Source: Chamaecrista fasciculata
Lineage: Eukaryota; Streptophyta; Magnoliopsida; Fabales; Fabaceae
Length of the DNA stretch: 64,000 nt
Direction: 5' to 3'
Assembly (NCBI GenBank): GCA_003254925.1
Contig: QANZ01009716.1
Span: 183,363 to 247,362 of the forward strand
Under the pieces are notes generated by a model that was not told where the DNA came from, searched no databases, and saw only the letters and a program-made list of their open reading frames with translations. The position numbers and the translations under genes are program-made. Below, piece after piece: positions 53,343 through 64,000 of this stretch. Every line of letters begins with the position of its first letter. The stretch's first letter is position 1.

Positions 53343-54623
53343 ATTTTTTTTAAAAAAATTAGCCAAGATATCATTCCATTTGAAAATATAATAACTTTCT
53401 CAAAATATAAAATGAGTTATCAAAGTTATTATTCTTCATATATTTTAAAGTGACATACAAAATAATTAATCAGAAGTCAACTAACTTTCTAAATTCATAA
53501 TGATAATAATAAGTGGAAAATTAACGATATAATAATTAAATTATCTTTTGAAACCGTTCATGTCTCTGAATGATGCTTCTTTTTCGTTTTAAGTTATTGT
53601 AATAAGGTTGCTACTAATAATGAAATATTGAATTGAAATTTGAAAGTGTATGATCGAAAGAAAATTTCCAAGACTAAAGGAATATATATATTACGAAAAA
53701 CCTAAGTCAACTCACGATTTTCCTCCTGAAAACACTCCACTATATTTTTTATTGGGACTTGGGAGCAATAAAGTCAAACACTGCATCTTTGCTTAATGGA
53801 ATCAGAATTCCATAATGTGAATATCCAATATTATAAAGGGTAAATTGCAGTTTGGTACCCTGTGGTTAGGGGCGGTTTCACTTTGGTACCCTGAAAGAAA
53901 TTTTTTTGCAGTTTGGTACCCCGTGGTTTGCTCCGTTAGCGAATTGGTCCCCTGTGCTTTATTTTCGTTAGGATTTAACGGAAAATGTGATTGTGACCAC
54001 CTTAAAATGTCAAAAACCTCCCAACAAGTCTTCTCTTATGCGTTTAAGTCCTTTTCCCTTACTAAAAGGGATTAAAAATTCAAAACATAAAGAAAACAGA
54101 AACTAAAGAGTACATTATGTAATTTTACTGTTGAGTTAAAATTAATTATAAAAGCGTCTTTAGAATTCTAATATTACAGAATTTTCTCTTTTTCATAAGA
54201 TTTTTTTTAATAGGTCCTAATTTAATTACACTTTAATTCCAAAAGTTTATGATCTTTATCAAAATAGTCCTTAGAACCTCAAAAGACAAATGAACATCTA
54301 TAATTTATCAAAAAATCCCCATATTCAACCACGAGAAACTGAAATTTTCATTCAAGTACACTACAAACAAATCAAAACCCCCAAATTTTTCCAAAATCAA
54401 GCCCCCACAATTTACCCTATTCAAGTACACTACAAATAAATCAAAACCCGGACCCACAAATCAAAAACTCCAAATTTTCCAAAATCAAGCCCACAAATCA
54501 AATTCACCGACAACCAATTTCTTCGTACCCTAATAATCTGGAAGAATCGGGGACTTGCGGGTACATCTTGATAGTGAGAAAATTGATTCAAGAAGTTCCG
54601 CTTTAGCATTTAGGGAAATTGAT
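53343..54623. other. Intergenic with a fold-back arm
   Basis: GGGTAAATTGCAGTTTGGTACC at about 53838 with CTTTGGTACCCTGAAAG is a relative of the family at 6813. A partner arm was not found. The rest, including CAAATCAAAACCC direct repeats near 54365-54450, is non-coding. Confidence 0.45.
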
Positions 54624-54902
54624 TCAGAAAATTGATAGCCATTTGAGCAACACCAATGGCTTCCCTTGGACGAGTTCGATGGTTTGGTGTTCGAGGGAGA
54701 GGGATTTGGCTTGCGAGATGAGGAAATCGGCGGCCTCGTAGTAATTTGGGGTAGGTTGCGCAGTGTTGATTCGAAGGTATTGCTGGAATCTGGATATGAT
54801 TTCTGATGGTGATAATGGGTCTGAAGCTTCAATGGTGGATGATATGAGAAGAATCAACGATAGAAGATGAAGCGAATGGGGTTTTCCGGTGTCGAATTTC
54901 AT
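54624..54902 (-). pseudogene. Aminoacylase-1-like gene fragment (first-exon part)
   Basis: The frame starts MKFDTGKPHSLHLLSLILLI, a likely signal peptide. It continues LSPSEIISRFQQYLRINTAQ, PNYYEAADFLISQAKSLSLE and HQTIELVQGKPLVLLKW, the conserved N-terminal part of plant aminoacylase-1 (M20 metallopeptidase family, which removes N-acyl groups from amino acids). After Lys-Trp it changes to LSIF and a stop. None of the catalytic zinc-ligand region follows within the neighbouring sequence. It is a truncated copy or gene fragment. The first-exon sequence itself is undamaged, suggesting it arrived or was cut off recently. Confidence 0.78.
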
Positions 54903-54990
54903 GCTTGTGTTGTGTTGTGTTGTGTTGTGTGTGCGAGTCCACTACTCAGTGGGATGATTGAAGATTGAAGATTGAAGATTGAAGAATGAA
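54903..54990. repeat. Short tandem repeats
   Basis: A five-base repeat TGTGT/TGTTG at about 54904-54932 is followed by GAAGATT repeated three to four times at 54958-54985, directly upstream of the aminoacylase fragment. Confidence 0.85.
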
Positions 54991-56148
54991 CCCGTCAAAT
55001 GGAGAAGGCGCGTGAGGTGGTCGAGTCCACTGCTTGTTGCCTTTGAATTTGATGTGTTTTGCTTTGTGATTTGTGTTTCAGCCACTTCAAAGTAAAACAC
55101 ATCAAAGACTAAAAATTGAAGTAATGAAGCAATCAAGCTCTTTGGAAATAATAAATTTTATCATAAAATAATTCAAAGAATAATAATTTATCATTTGTCT
55201 TTGAAAATAATACTATTGTCAAAAGAAATTTAAAGTCTTCTCCATAAACAAAGAGTTAGGTACAAATCACAAATAATGCATGGTCTTAGAATGTAATCAA
55301 ATATGTTAGTATAATCGTGATGAATCGAACTTCAATTTCTGAAGTTCAGCATCCAAACACAACCAGACTATTACCTAAGGCTAATGCTAATCCATTCTAT
55401 AATTTACACTCCAAGCAAAATTGTGCTACATATAAAATTATAATATGAAAATTACATATATATTTAAAGTATTAAAGGGCTTTGGCTTCACTTGCACTCA
55501 TTTATGCTGCAGTTTCAACGCAGGATTTTGCCAACTGCTATGCTCTTATCCTGTCTTCTACTTGTTCAACATCTCATAGCCTTCAATAGGACCACCATTG
55601 AATAAACTGACTGGTGAAAGCTTCAAAAGAAGACCCCCAAAGTGCAGAACTTTTGATCGTTACTTCTGAAATGGGGTTTAAATCCTCTAAAGCTTTTGAC
55701 ATGGGACTCAAGTTCAAGAAATAAGTGGGATGGAATCCACTCTGATCAAGTGATGATGGATACCACACAATGTTTTGTTTTTCTCTTGAACTTTTTACCA
55801 TCAATCCCAATCCTTGTAAATTTCTCTACCGGCGAAACCCGCGAGTGAAGGGCGTCACTGTGAACAGCATCTCAGGGCATAATTGCAGAGACAAAATTGA
55901 CCGGTTCTTAGCTGAGTTGGCAAAATCTTGACCTTCACACTGCTGCAAACTGTAGCATTAGCATATATGACTGCAGGTGAACTAAACCCAGTACAAATAA
56001 AAGGAAGATTCAAATGTACACAGTACAGAAACTGCATTAGAGATCAAGATTTCCAAGCCTCAATAGCTTATGAATGACAACAGAAAAAGCAGGAAATTGG
56101 TTCTACTTACAACTAGTTTAGCTACTAGGAATCCCAATGTCAAATTAC
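54991..56148. other. 3' side of the LNK-like gene, no further gene
   Basis: No coding sequence is supported. The 3' UTR of the LNK-like gene probably lies in its upper few hundred bases. Confidence 0.45.
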
Positions 56149-59100
56149 CTAACCAAACTCTAGCACGAAAGACTTCTTTGTAGGGTCTCTGTACATAACA
56201 TGTGATTCTGAAGCTGTTTGTTGGTCACTTTGGTTAAACCTCGGAACCTCAGAATCGACTTGTGGATTTAGGGTGTAGGGATGATGAAAGTTCCGCGCCT
56301 GACTTGAGGCCTTTGAGGTTTTTCTCTGCAGAGTTTTGGTTCCAGTTGTTTCTTGCTTGGAGCATACTGATGTTGTGTTAGGAAGATCCTGTGCATCAAT
56401 ATCCATAGGAAGATCTTGTACATTAATATCCATCTTGTTGAACATGAGGTTTGCAATTGCTCTGTCAACGGAGTTTGTCTCTGATTCCGTTGGCTTCTTA
56501 TCCTCATGCCTACACAATGACATTCATGGATAAAAAAGAATTGAAAAAATAAATAAAAAAACAGTATATCTACGTTATTTACAATACAAGGAAACACGTT
56601 TTAATTATAAGTACATGTGAAATCAAAATTTCCATGTGCCAAACACCACCTTCGAAATGGTGGTTCAGTGCAGTAGAAATTGAGCTATGAAGTGAACCTT
56701 AAAGAACAGGTTTCAGGCTAATCGATATTAAGTGGCGGCGTCATCCAGAACTTTTCAATCAATTCTAGTAACTCACACGATGCATCAGACAACATGAAAT
56801 TATAAGGATGCAACGTTTTCTTAAGCAAATTAACATGCGGTAGTCACAAAAAAAAAAGAGTAACAATTAAAGATTTTCAAATGATGTACCTCATTGTGTC
56901 ATTGTGATCAGTCTGTGGCATTGTAGTCTGCATGTCAACGAGTCTGTGTTTCTGGTCCATCAGTACATGCTGCTGTTCTGTGTTTCTGGCAAGTCGGTAA
57001 AGGGCATCACGGAAACATATACGAGTCTTCTCAGTGAACTGGTCAGGCAAAAAGGAAGAACTTAGCAAAGATAATAATTAATATCAAACAGTTGCCACAA
57101 TTATAATTTTCAGTCAGTTTCTTCACCTTAGCAATTGCCAACTCAAGATCCTGAAGTATAGATTCCTCAAGAGATGACCGAGGATGGATGCCTTCATCTA
57201 TACTGCTCCGCTCAAAAGGGTCCAAGAGATCAACTGATGGTGCCTTAAAGAGAAATTCAATAGTTAAGTAAATTGTGATTCGTGAGCCTTGAGAGCACAA
57301 TAAATGGTTTATAGTAGCTGAAGTAGGAGTGGAAGTTAGTACCATTGGTTTCCATATTTATATCTGTCAAGGACTATTTGAACTTAAAATTTGAAGTGGT
57401 TAAGTGAAGGCTCTTGGTTTTATTAATATTTTTGACACGCCACCTTGCGTGAACATTCTTTAAGCTTGAATTGTGGACAAAACACAAATTCATCATACCT
57501 TATACTGCAACCTAATTTTAATTACAAGGATGGGGGCGGCAAGTATTGAACTCCTAACCACTTAGAGGCTTTGATACCATTGCAACTCAAAAGCTTTAGC
57601 TATCAAGTGAAGGTTCATGATCCGTGTTATTAATATATCTAATGATATCGAGTCAAAATCAACTCTGTTTCTTCTAGAGATATTAGGACAAATAAAAAGT
57701 AATACTAGCTTCACTGTGAGACTTAACAAGAATTTCACCCATAAAAGAGAACAAAACATCAGTTAGACTTGATAGAAAATTTGCTTGTTCCATCTGTTCA
57801 TTTGGTTCATAGCAATTACAAGACCAATACAGTTGAAAAAGATCTATAGAAAAAAATCACTGATGCTCATTTCAAATATGTGGAACTCGAAACAAAAAGG
57901 ACATGTGAGATGGAGAAAACACCAACGGCAAGAAATCTAGACCCTAGACTGAAAAGAGTCCACAAAACCAACTAGGAGGAATCCTCATTTAAGTAAAATA
58001 TTGCTTTGCACATGTCTTCCAGGTCACTTAGATAAATTAAGGTGTCAAATTGAATTGCAAATGCTTTGATGAGCAAGGTGTCAAATTGCAATTGCAAATT
58101 CTTTCCTTAGATAAATTAAGGTGTCAAACTCCCAAACACATGTCTTCCAGGTAACTTAGAAATCTACATATGTTTGGGAGTTTGACTTCAGCTTTTAGCA
58201 GCTTTTACTTTATTATTTAAGTTAGATTAAAGTCCCTACCAGAGGACATGTCGGTGCCACTGCTCTCATTAAACATGCAAATGTAGACAAGTTATGGACA
58301 AAATACCTTTCAACTACTAGACAAAAATCAATTCTCACCTCTAAATCCTGGCAATCTTCATATTTTGAGTTGCATGGAACAAACTCTGAAGCTGCAGCGT
58401 CTTTCTGTAATCCACCTAATGAAAGAAAGCATGCTTTTTGAGATGTTTTGTGATCCCACATAACACATTGTTTGAAATACTTGTTTACACTAAAGTAATG
58501 TCTGGGAAAGAATGATCACCAGGTGTGTTGCTGTATTGGGGCTTAGGAGAGAAGCAGAAGGCTCTGTTTCGATTTTCGACATTGGGCAGAGCTTCGAGCA
58601 TAGAATCCCTGCATTATGTGAAACAAGTGAAGGCTGTAACACCATAAGACTCTCATTTGAACAAGATTACCAATATCTATATGGCAAGCCAGTGGACATT
58701 GAATGGCTCCGTCATTAAACATACGTATGCAAGATGAAAAATAAGATAATTTTGCGATAGAATTATCATAGAAAGTGAGACCCTTACCATGCTATTACAG
58801 GTTCATGCTTACATAGTTCTGAAAACTGTAAGTATGATTGTCTTAGTCTGTATTGGCCCCAATAATAAAGATAGATATGCAAAAAATTGCAATGTAAAAT
58901 TACCACAGAGCAATTCAATTTGCACTGGACTAACTACAATGCAAAGCACACTTATGCCAATTTAAAGCATGATAGGAAGCTATATTATTATCCTACAAGC
59001 AAAAACCAAGTATCTTAATCCCAGAAGTTACGCTTGTACAAGAAAATGTCATCCATGTGTTCGAATCTTGATAGGTCTTGAAGCTGGTAATTAGGTTGAT

Positions 59101-59410
59101 CACAAGAAAGAGCTGTCTGTTGAAAAGATTGCTCAAGTAATCCGCCACATACACTTGAACTGCTAGACTGATCTTTTTCATGAAGAGAAGATTCAAGCTC
59201 AATTTCATTATTGAAACTTTCATCATTGAAATTGAACTCTACCTCTCTTGGATTCGTGTCCATGACCGAAAACCTTTCAGGTGAATTAACACATCCAGGT
59301 GCACTTATTCCCCATTTTGACCAACTGTCTGGTGAAGGAAGCCTATCCCATACGTCTTCGTCTTTAGGAACGAGAATATCGTTAATTCCACTCCCATAGT
59401 ACCAATCCAT
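56149..59410 (-). CDS. LNK-family protein (LNK3/LNK4-like), six exons, 387 aa
   Basis: The coding exons on the minus strand are 59410-59040, 58608-58520, 58415-58339, 57243-57127, 57038-56890 and 56509-56149. All are joined at GT/AG sites in frame (1164 bases with stop). The protein starts MDWYYGSGINDILVPKDEDV. It has SSSVCGGLLEQSFQ, DDIFLDSMLEALPNVE (across exons 1-2) and FCFSPKPQYSNTPGGLQKD (exons 2-3). The conserved C-terminal block is TRICFRDALYRLA (about 222-234) and NSVDRAIANLMFNK (about 280-293), ending KKSFVLEFG. LNK proteins are nuclear co-activators that bind REVEILLE-type MYB factors and link light to the circadian clock. The related protein XRI1 shares the C-terminal block, but the N-terminus here fits LNK3/LNK4. 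At least one 5' UTR intron is likely (acceptor near 59430). The intron at 57244-58338 contains TE-like debris near 57540. Confidence 0.88.
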
Positions 59411-59972
59411 GGCCTGTATAACCTGCACAGAGTGTTCCAAACATGTAAAGATCAACAACACATAAGCTTGGATATGAAATGATCTTTGTGATTGAAAGTA
59501 TGCAGATTTTTAGAGTGATGGGAATACAAGCCATTTGATTAATATGTACAGGAAATCCCAATCTCCTGTGTTCCTTCAACATCCCATCCCATGTATGTTA
59601 AAGCATGCATATTACTCCACCAGGTATTAGACCCCTTTTAGCTCCTCCCTCTCCAGCAACTTCGGGGTAGAAGAAAAGAAATAACCGCCAAGAAATTTCA
59701 CACATAAGACAATAACTACATCCAGATCCTCATGTTACAGAGATCTGATCAAACATACAACTTCTCAAAAAGTATTAGTAATTTTACTAAATTCAGTAAA
59801 TCATCCAGCCAAGCATCTTTAAGTACCTAAACCGACTCCATATGAACCTTAGAGCTTCAATCTTCAATACTCAAATCAAAACCAACAAAATTGACCGAAT
59901 AGAACACCACAGAATTATCAGATAAAACAGGAAAACACGTAATTCCCATCCCAAAAAGTTTCATGAAGACAC

Positions 59973-60003
<31 letters not shown>

Positions 60004-60360
60004 ACTGACCTCAATTAATAACACTCGATCTGCTAGAGAGAAAAAAACAGAGAAAATCCAGACCTTAATTGATGAAAAGAAATGAAGCCAGACGGAGAAG
60101 ACGATGATGAGAAACGATTATGATAATTGATAAGTATATGAATATATCGGTGTAGCTAGATACAGCTATAACAGAAACAAAGGCGGCTCTGGTTTTTTAA
60201 TCCAAAATCGCTTTTAAAATAGAGTGAATGAATGAAGAAGAAGATGCAAGTTGCTCAGAGTCCCAGAATTGAGTAAAGTGGGCACAACACAAAAAGCTAA
60301 AATTATAAAAGTAGTGCACACAAAATATACCACTTGTGGCTGAGGATTGGCTCTGAGATT
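59411..60360 (-). promoter_or_regulatory. 5' UTR and proximal promoter region of the LNK-like gene
   Basis: An acceptor-like TGTGCAG about 20 bases before the ATG suggests a leader intron. A candidate leader exon lies around 60020-60100. An (AGAA)n microsatellite is at 59972-60003. No other coding sequence is seen. Confidence 0.5.
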
Positions 60361-60403
60361 TGTGGCCTAAAGCCCTCCATCTAAAACTGCGCTCTCATTG
60401 GTC

Positions 60404-60709
60404 CACGTGTTGAGATCTGGTCCCATTTCACGTTTTTCCATCCCCATGGAGATCTCAGCATCTGGTGCTAAAGCCATTTGAGGTTGCGGGGATGAATTTA
60501 CGAGACTACCCTTGGGGTGTTCGCTTGTTTTGGTAGGAGGGGAAAAGGAGGGATTGGTCTTTTTGGTGAGGAAGGATTGTGATGACGTGGCAGAGGGTGA
60601 TGACGGGTATAGCGTGAGTGACACGTGACTAAAGCTCCCAGGAATTTTGTGACACGTGGATTGGGAGATTGTGGGAAAATAAAAATAACGAGAGCAGGAG
60701 CGACACGTG
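60404..60709. promoter_or_regulatory. G-box cluster upstream of the LNK-like gene
   Basis: CACGTG occurs at 60404-60409, 60622-60627, 60653-60658 and 60704-60709. An ACGT-core TGACGTGGCA lies at 60583-60592. Two of the boxes share the nonamer GACACGTGG and the third has GACACGTGA. CACGTG is bound by bHLH (PIF) and bZIP factors in plants. The cluster lies 1.0-1.3 kb upstream of the LNK start codon. Confidence 0.75.
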
Positions 60710-60851
60710 GAATAGAGGTTAAAAGAGAATATTCTACGCTAACAACCACGTTGTACTGTCTCCTGTCTATCCATCACAATTTGCGGAACCAGAAACGACG
60801 CCGCATCAGTCATCCTTAACCTCACTTGAAGGGTTTTTAATTGAGTTTTTT

Positions 60852-61360
60852 AAGGGAAATTATATTTTGATACCATAATGTATGGATCAATTTTATTTTG
60901 GTACTTTATTTTTTAAAAAGTGACATTTTGGTACTATATTCTATTCGTCGTTAGCACTTTAGTATCCAAAACTTTTTTTTTCCATTACCTCTTGAGAGAA
61001 AAAAAGCACATACAAGTTATATGTATGATCAAAAACACGAAATTCATAATTCTAACCTCAGATTTAATTATTCAACCTCCAAGAACGACGATTTAATATG
61101 TACTTGAAGGTAAAGGGTTTTGTGTTTTTGAGACTAAATTGTGAAATCTGAGTTTAAGATGATAGATTTCGTATTTTTTTATCATGTACATGACCTGCAC
61201 GTGCTTTTTTCCGTGAAATAAAAAGTAATGAAAAAATAGTTTTTGGTACCAAGGTACTAACAAGGAATAAAATAGAGTATTAAAATGTCACTTTTAAAAA
61301 AAATATTGTATCAAACTGAAATCAATTCATACATCAGGGTACCAAAATATAATTTACTCT
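60852..61360. mobile_element. Fold-back element, about 510 bp
   Basis: AAGGGAAATTATATTTTGATACC on the left pairs with GGTACCAAAATATAATTTACTC on the right. Inner CATTTTGGTACTATATTC pairs with AGAGTATTAAAATGTC-type sequence, and TCATAATTCTAACCTCAGATT-like blocks follow. It is a diverged relative of 6813-7242. Confidence 0.7.
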
Positions 61361-62589
61361 TTTTTTAATGTTAACCACGGTTTGGTTTGATAATGGAGAT
61401 TATTACTTCTTGTTAATCTGGAGAAAATTAACTCACATGGTTCTATTAAGTTATTTGTGGTTAAATAAATTAAAGGACTAGCACAAATGCCTCATGAAAA
61501 TTTCATACCGTGGATTTGGAACATTTTTCTTTTTGGGTTATGATAGGGTGTAAAGAGAATAAAGAGCAAAGACTTATTGAATAATTAGTGTGGTTGAAGT
61601 ATGTAAAGTGTAAATAAAGGAAGGAAAATATACAAAAAAAAAATGATGAATAGTGACATTAAAGAGAGCCCCAAGGTATGGGTTCACATTCAATTATTAA
61701 AAATGTTGAATAACCTAGGAAGGAAGATATATTTATGACGTATTTTTTAATTGTTATATTGATGATAATAATGTTACAACATTATGGAGGAAAAGGTAAA
61801 GATTGTAAAATAAATTATATAGAATGCATAATCATTGTATCAATTTGATCCTTATAAAATGAAGTCAACTCAAGTTTAAAGAAATTCTTTTTTGAAAAAT
61901 ATTGAAATTCAATTGTAAGATACATTCACCAACATATAAAAATGACGAAGCCACATGTTTTAATTGAAAACGCTCAATATATATTAAGGTTCGTGGAAGA
62001 AAATCAAATCAAATCAAATACTATAGCAAATGAATGTAAAAACATTCATGAAACGTGATAGAACAATTGATTCTAAATATATAATCCTAAAAGAAGGAAT
62101 AAAAAAACAAGATGGTTAAATTAAGAAAATAAATATTTTTAAAAGTAAGAAAGACATAAACAATAAAAAATCTCCATAAAAGATTGAGGTATCTAAAAGT
62201 GAGAAAAAAATGAAATCTCAATAAATTATATTGATACTAGAAAAAAAATATAACTAATATGAAAATATTGTCGGCTATTTTTACATATAGTATGGCCACA
62301 AATCATAAATAAAGAATGAGGATCATGGATATATATATATATTTTTGAAGAGTGTTGACATACTAGAATTGGCCAAATTATAAAATGCGATCAAAGGTAA
62401 GTTAAACTCACTTGCAAAATGTGAATGTTTTAGATATATAATCCAAATACATGATAGTGTAAAACTAGTTGGATACAAATCAAACTTTATCTAAAAAAGA
62501 AATGAGAAAAAAAAATTATGTGATACAAAGACGATACATTATTATGAGAAGATTGACTCTTCTACGGTGAATATAATTACTTTTAGATA
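61361..62589. other. AT-rich, gene-free stretch
   Basis: No coding signal or defined repeats were recognised. Parts may belong to the decayed retrotransposon that becomes readable further on. Confidence 0.35.
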
Positions 62590-62749
62590 TTTGATTACTT
62601 TAATTGTTTATAGGATAGCTTGACATGCATTTAAATAATGTTATTGTAACCTATTTATATAAATCACTTGATAGTGACAAATACTTGAAGGTTTTTGAAG
62701 AATCTCATATGCCTCGAGCATGTAATTTGTGAGATTGAAAAATCTAAAC

Positions 62750-63260
62750 ATTAATTCAATTATAAACATCTTTATACGGATTAAGATAATTTGGGTGTAT
62801 GTGCAGATACAATTTCCTTAGAAAGGAATATAAAATGATATATTTTTCCCTTGTAGTATATTAAAATTTGTAATAATATTTATGTATATTGATGATTTCA
62901 ATATTATTGAAACTTTTGAATAGTTAAAAAACTTGGCAAATTATGTAAAGAAAGAGTTTGGAAGGAAAGATTTTGAAAATATAAAATATTGTCTCATCTC
63001 ATAGATTGAGTATATTAAGATGAAGTTGTTATTTATCTTATTTTAAAATATATGTTAAGACAATGTTACATAAACAAAACACATTTATAATGGTTAAATC
63101 GATCACTTAAACTTAAAGTGATAAAACATCTTCTTAATCTTAGAGGAACATGAAGAAATGTTTTTTTTTATCAAAAGTATTATATTTTAACGCTATAAGA
63201 ACATTATTGCATCTTACTAACAATACTTCACCATATACTTGTGAGATATAATTTTGCCAA
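62750..63260 (+). pseudogene. Decayed Ty1-copia reverse transcriptase
   Basis: Reading across frames gives KDIFFPCS-like text and then IYVYIDDFNII with LKNLANYVKKEFGRKDFENI (about 62870-62990). This resembles the copia segment with the catalytic Y-V-D-D box and the following KKEFxMKDLG block. Further on, about 63180-63230, AIRTLLHLTNNTSP corresponds to the AIGALMYLANxTRPD region. Stops and shifts are frequent. No LTRs were found. Confidence 0.6.
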
Positions 63261-63289
63261 TCAAGAGACATTGAAAATGAATCAAACAT

Positions 63290-63480
63290 GCCAATGAGGT
63301 TTGACTCAATTGATCACTTTCCACCCATGACAATTGTATGATTTGGGTTCAATTCTTGGTGATGCCTCATTTGGTGGGTTATCTGTAAGTACCTCTGTAA
63401 ATGCTCTTTCAGCTCGAAAGCCTGTCCTAACCCTGGACTGGAACGCCATCCCCTCACCTAAATTTTCCTTTTATGAAAAA
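63290..63480 (+). mobile_element. SINE, same family as 17225
   Basis: A degraded head ends in a B-box-like GGGTTCAATTCTTGGTG. The body GGTTATCTGTAAGTACCTCTGTAA and TCGAAAGCCTGTCC matches GGCAATCTGTAAGTACCTCTGTAAGC and GGAGGCCTGCCC at 17320-17375. Confidence 0.75.
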
Positions 63481-64000
63481 AAGAAAATGAATCAAACATA
63501 CTTTATAATATCTTCATTTTATTCAAACAAATTTAGTTCACTATTAATTGATCGTGTAAATGCTAAATAATTATACATTCCTAGTAAAAAAAAGTAATTG
63601 TAATAATGAATTAGGTAAATTGAGAATGTATTTAGTTAATGTTACTAACTCAACATATCTAGTAGATATGTGCAATTTGTTTTTACAAAAAAAAATGTTC
63701 TAACATTGTTTGAAAACCTTATATAGTCTAAATAAGAAAGAAGCTACCATATGAGTCATAACTAAGACCAAAATTCTATATCATCTTGATGAGATTGATG
63801 TTTAACAAATTTGTACAAGTAATTATTTGACAAATTTATTTACTAAGATATTACCAACTATAATACTTGAAAAGTTGGTTTATCGAATGAAAATGGACAA
63901 ATCAAAAAATTTTCAATGATGTAATAATAAGGGAGATACATGCTATACTTTTTTTTTTCCTTTATTATAGTTTTGTCTCACTTTTTTTTCCTTTATTATA
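63481..64000. other. AT-rich end of window, no gene
   Basis: No coding signal. A short direct repeat TTTTTTTTCCTTTATTATAGT stands at the very end (63951-63970 and 63981-64000). Confidence 0.4.

Overview
The window is nuclear DNA of a flowering plant. It is AT-rich, its genes are sparse and spliced at GT/AG sites, and nearly every class of plant transposable element is present. The proteins look like those of a core eudicot (perhaps a fabid), but the species cannot be named from the sequence. Two runs of N (13852-14000 and 35916-36483) and one isolated N (32096) show that this is a scaffold.

Layout. 1-3.5 kb: a dead RICESLEEPER-type hAT transposase followed by an LTR-like stretch. 3.5-45.2 kb: a cluster of cytosolic (soluble) sulfotransferase (SOT) genes. 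By eye there are three intact intronless genes (18423-19466 +, 28279-29358 -, 44126-45160 -), four near-full-length broken copies (5009-6035 +, 10717-11756 +, 22495-23542 +, 41582-42782 -) and at least five short relics (3518, 6290, 8038, 26684, 39184). The plus-strand copies at 10.7, 18.4 and 22.5 kb sit in tandem segmental duplications. These let one paralogue serve as the empty site for insertions in another: a 3.28-kb hAT element, an 863-bp relative and a SINE can all be dated this way. Inside the cluster, at 32.1-35.9 kb, lies a gag-derived retroelement with a 763-codon open frame, most of it unrecognisable.

45-64 kb: ordinary single-copy genes. They are ribosomal protein eS19 (46452-48529 +, four exons), a MIZU-KUSSEI1-like DUF617 protein (49548-50321 -), the first-exon fragment of an aminoacylase-1-like gene (54624-54902 -) and a six-exon LNK3/LNK4-like circadian co-activator gene (56149-59410 -) with a group of CACGTG G-boxes upstream. 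The end of the window holds fold-back DNA, a decayed Ty1-copia reverse transcriptase and a SINE tail.

The SOT genes encode PAPS-dependent enzymes that would sulfate small hydroxylated metabolites; their substrates cannot be read from sequence. The other genes are unrelated housekeeping or regulatory genes. The most unusual structure is the 32.1-35.9 kb element. Its two ends carry the same 178 bases of a hAT-like element. The 8-bp target-site duplications face inward, as expected if that element sits in both LTRs of the retroelement, or if the contig is circular or tandem.
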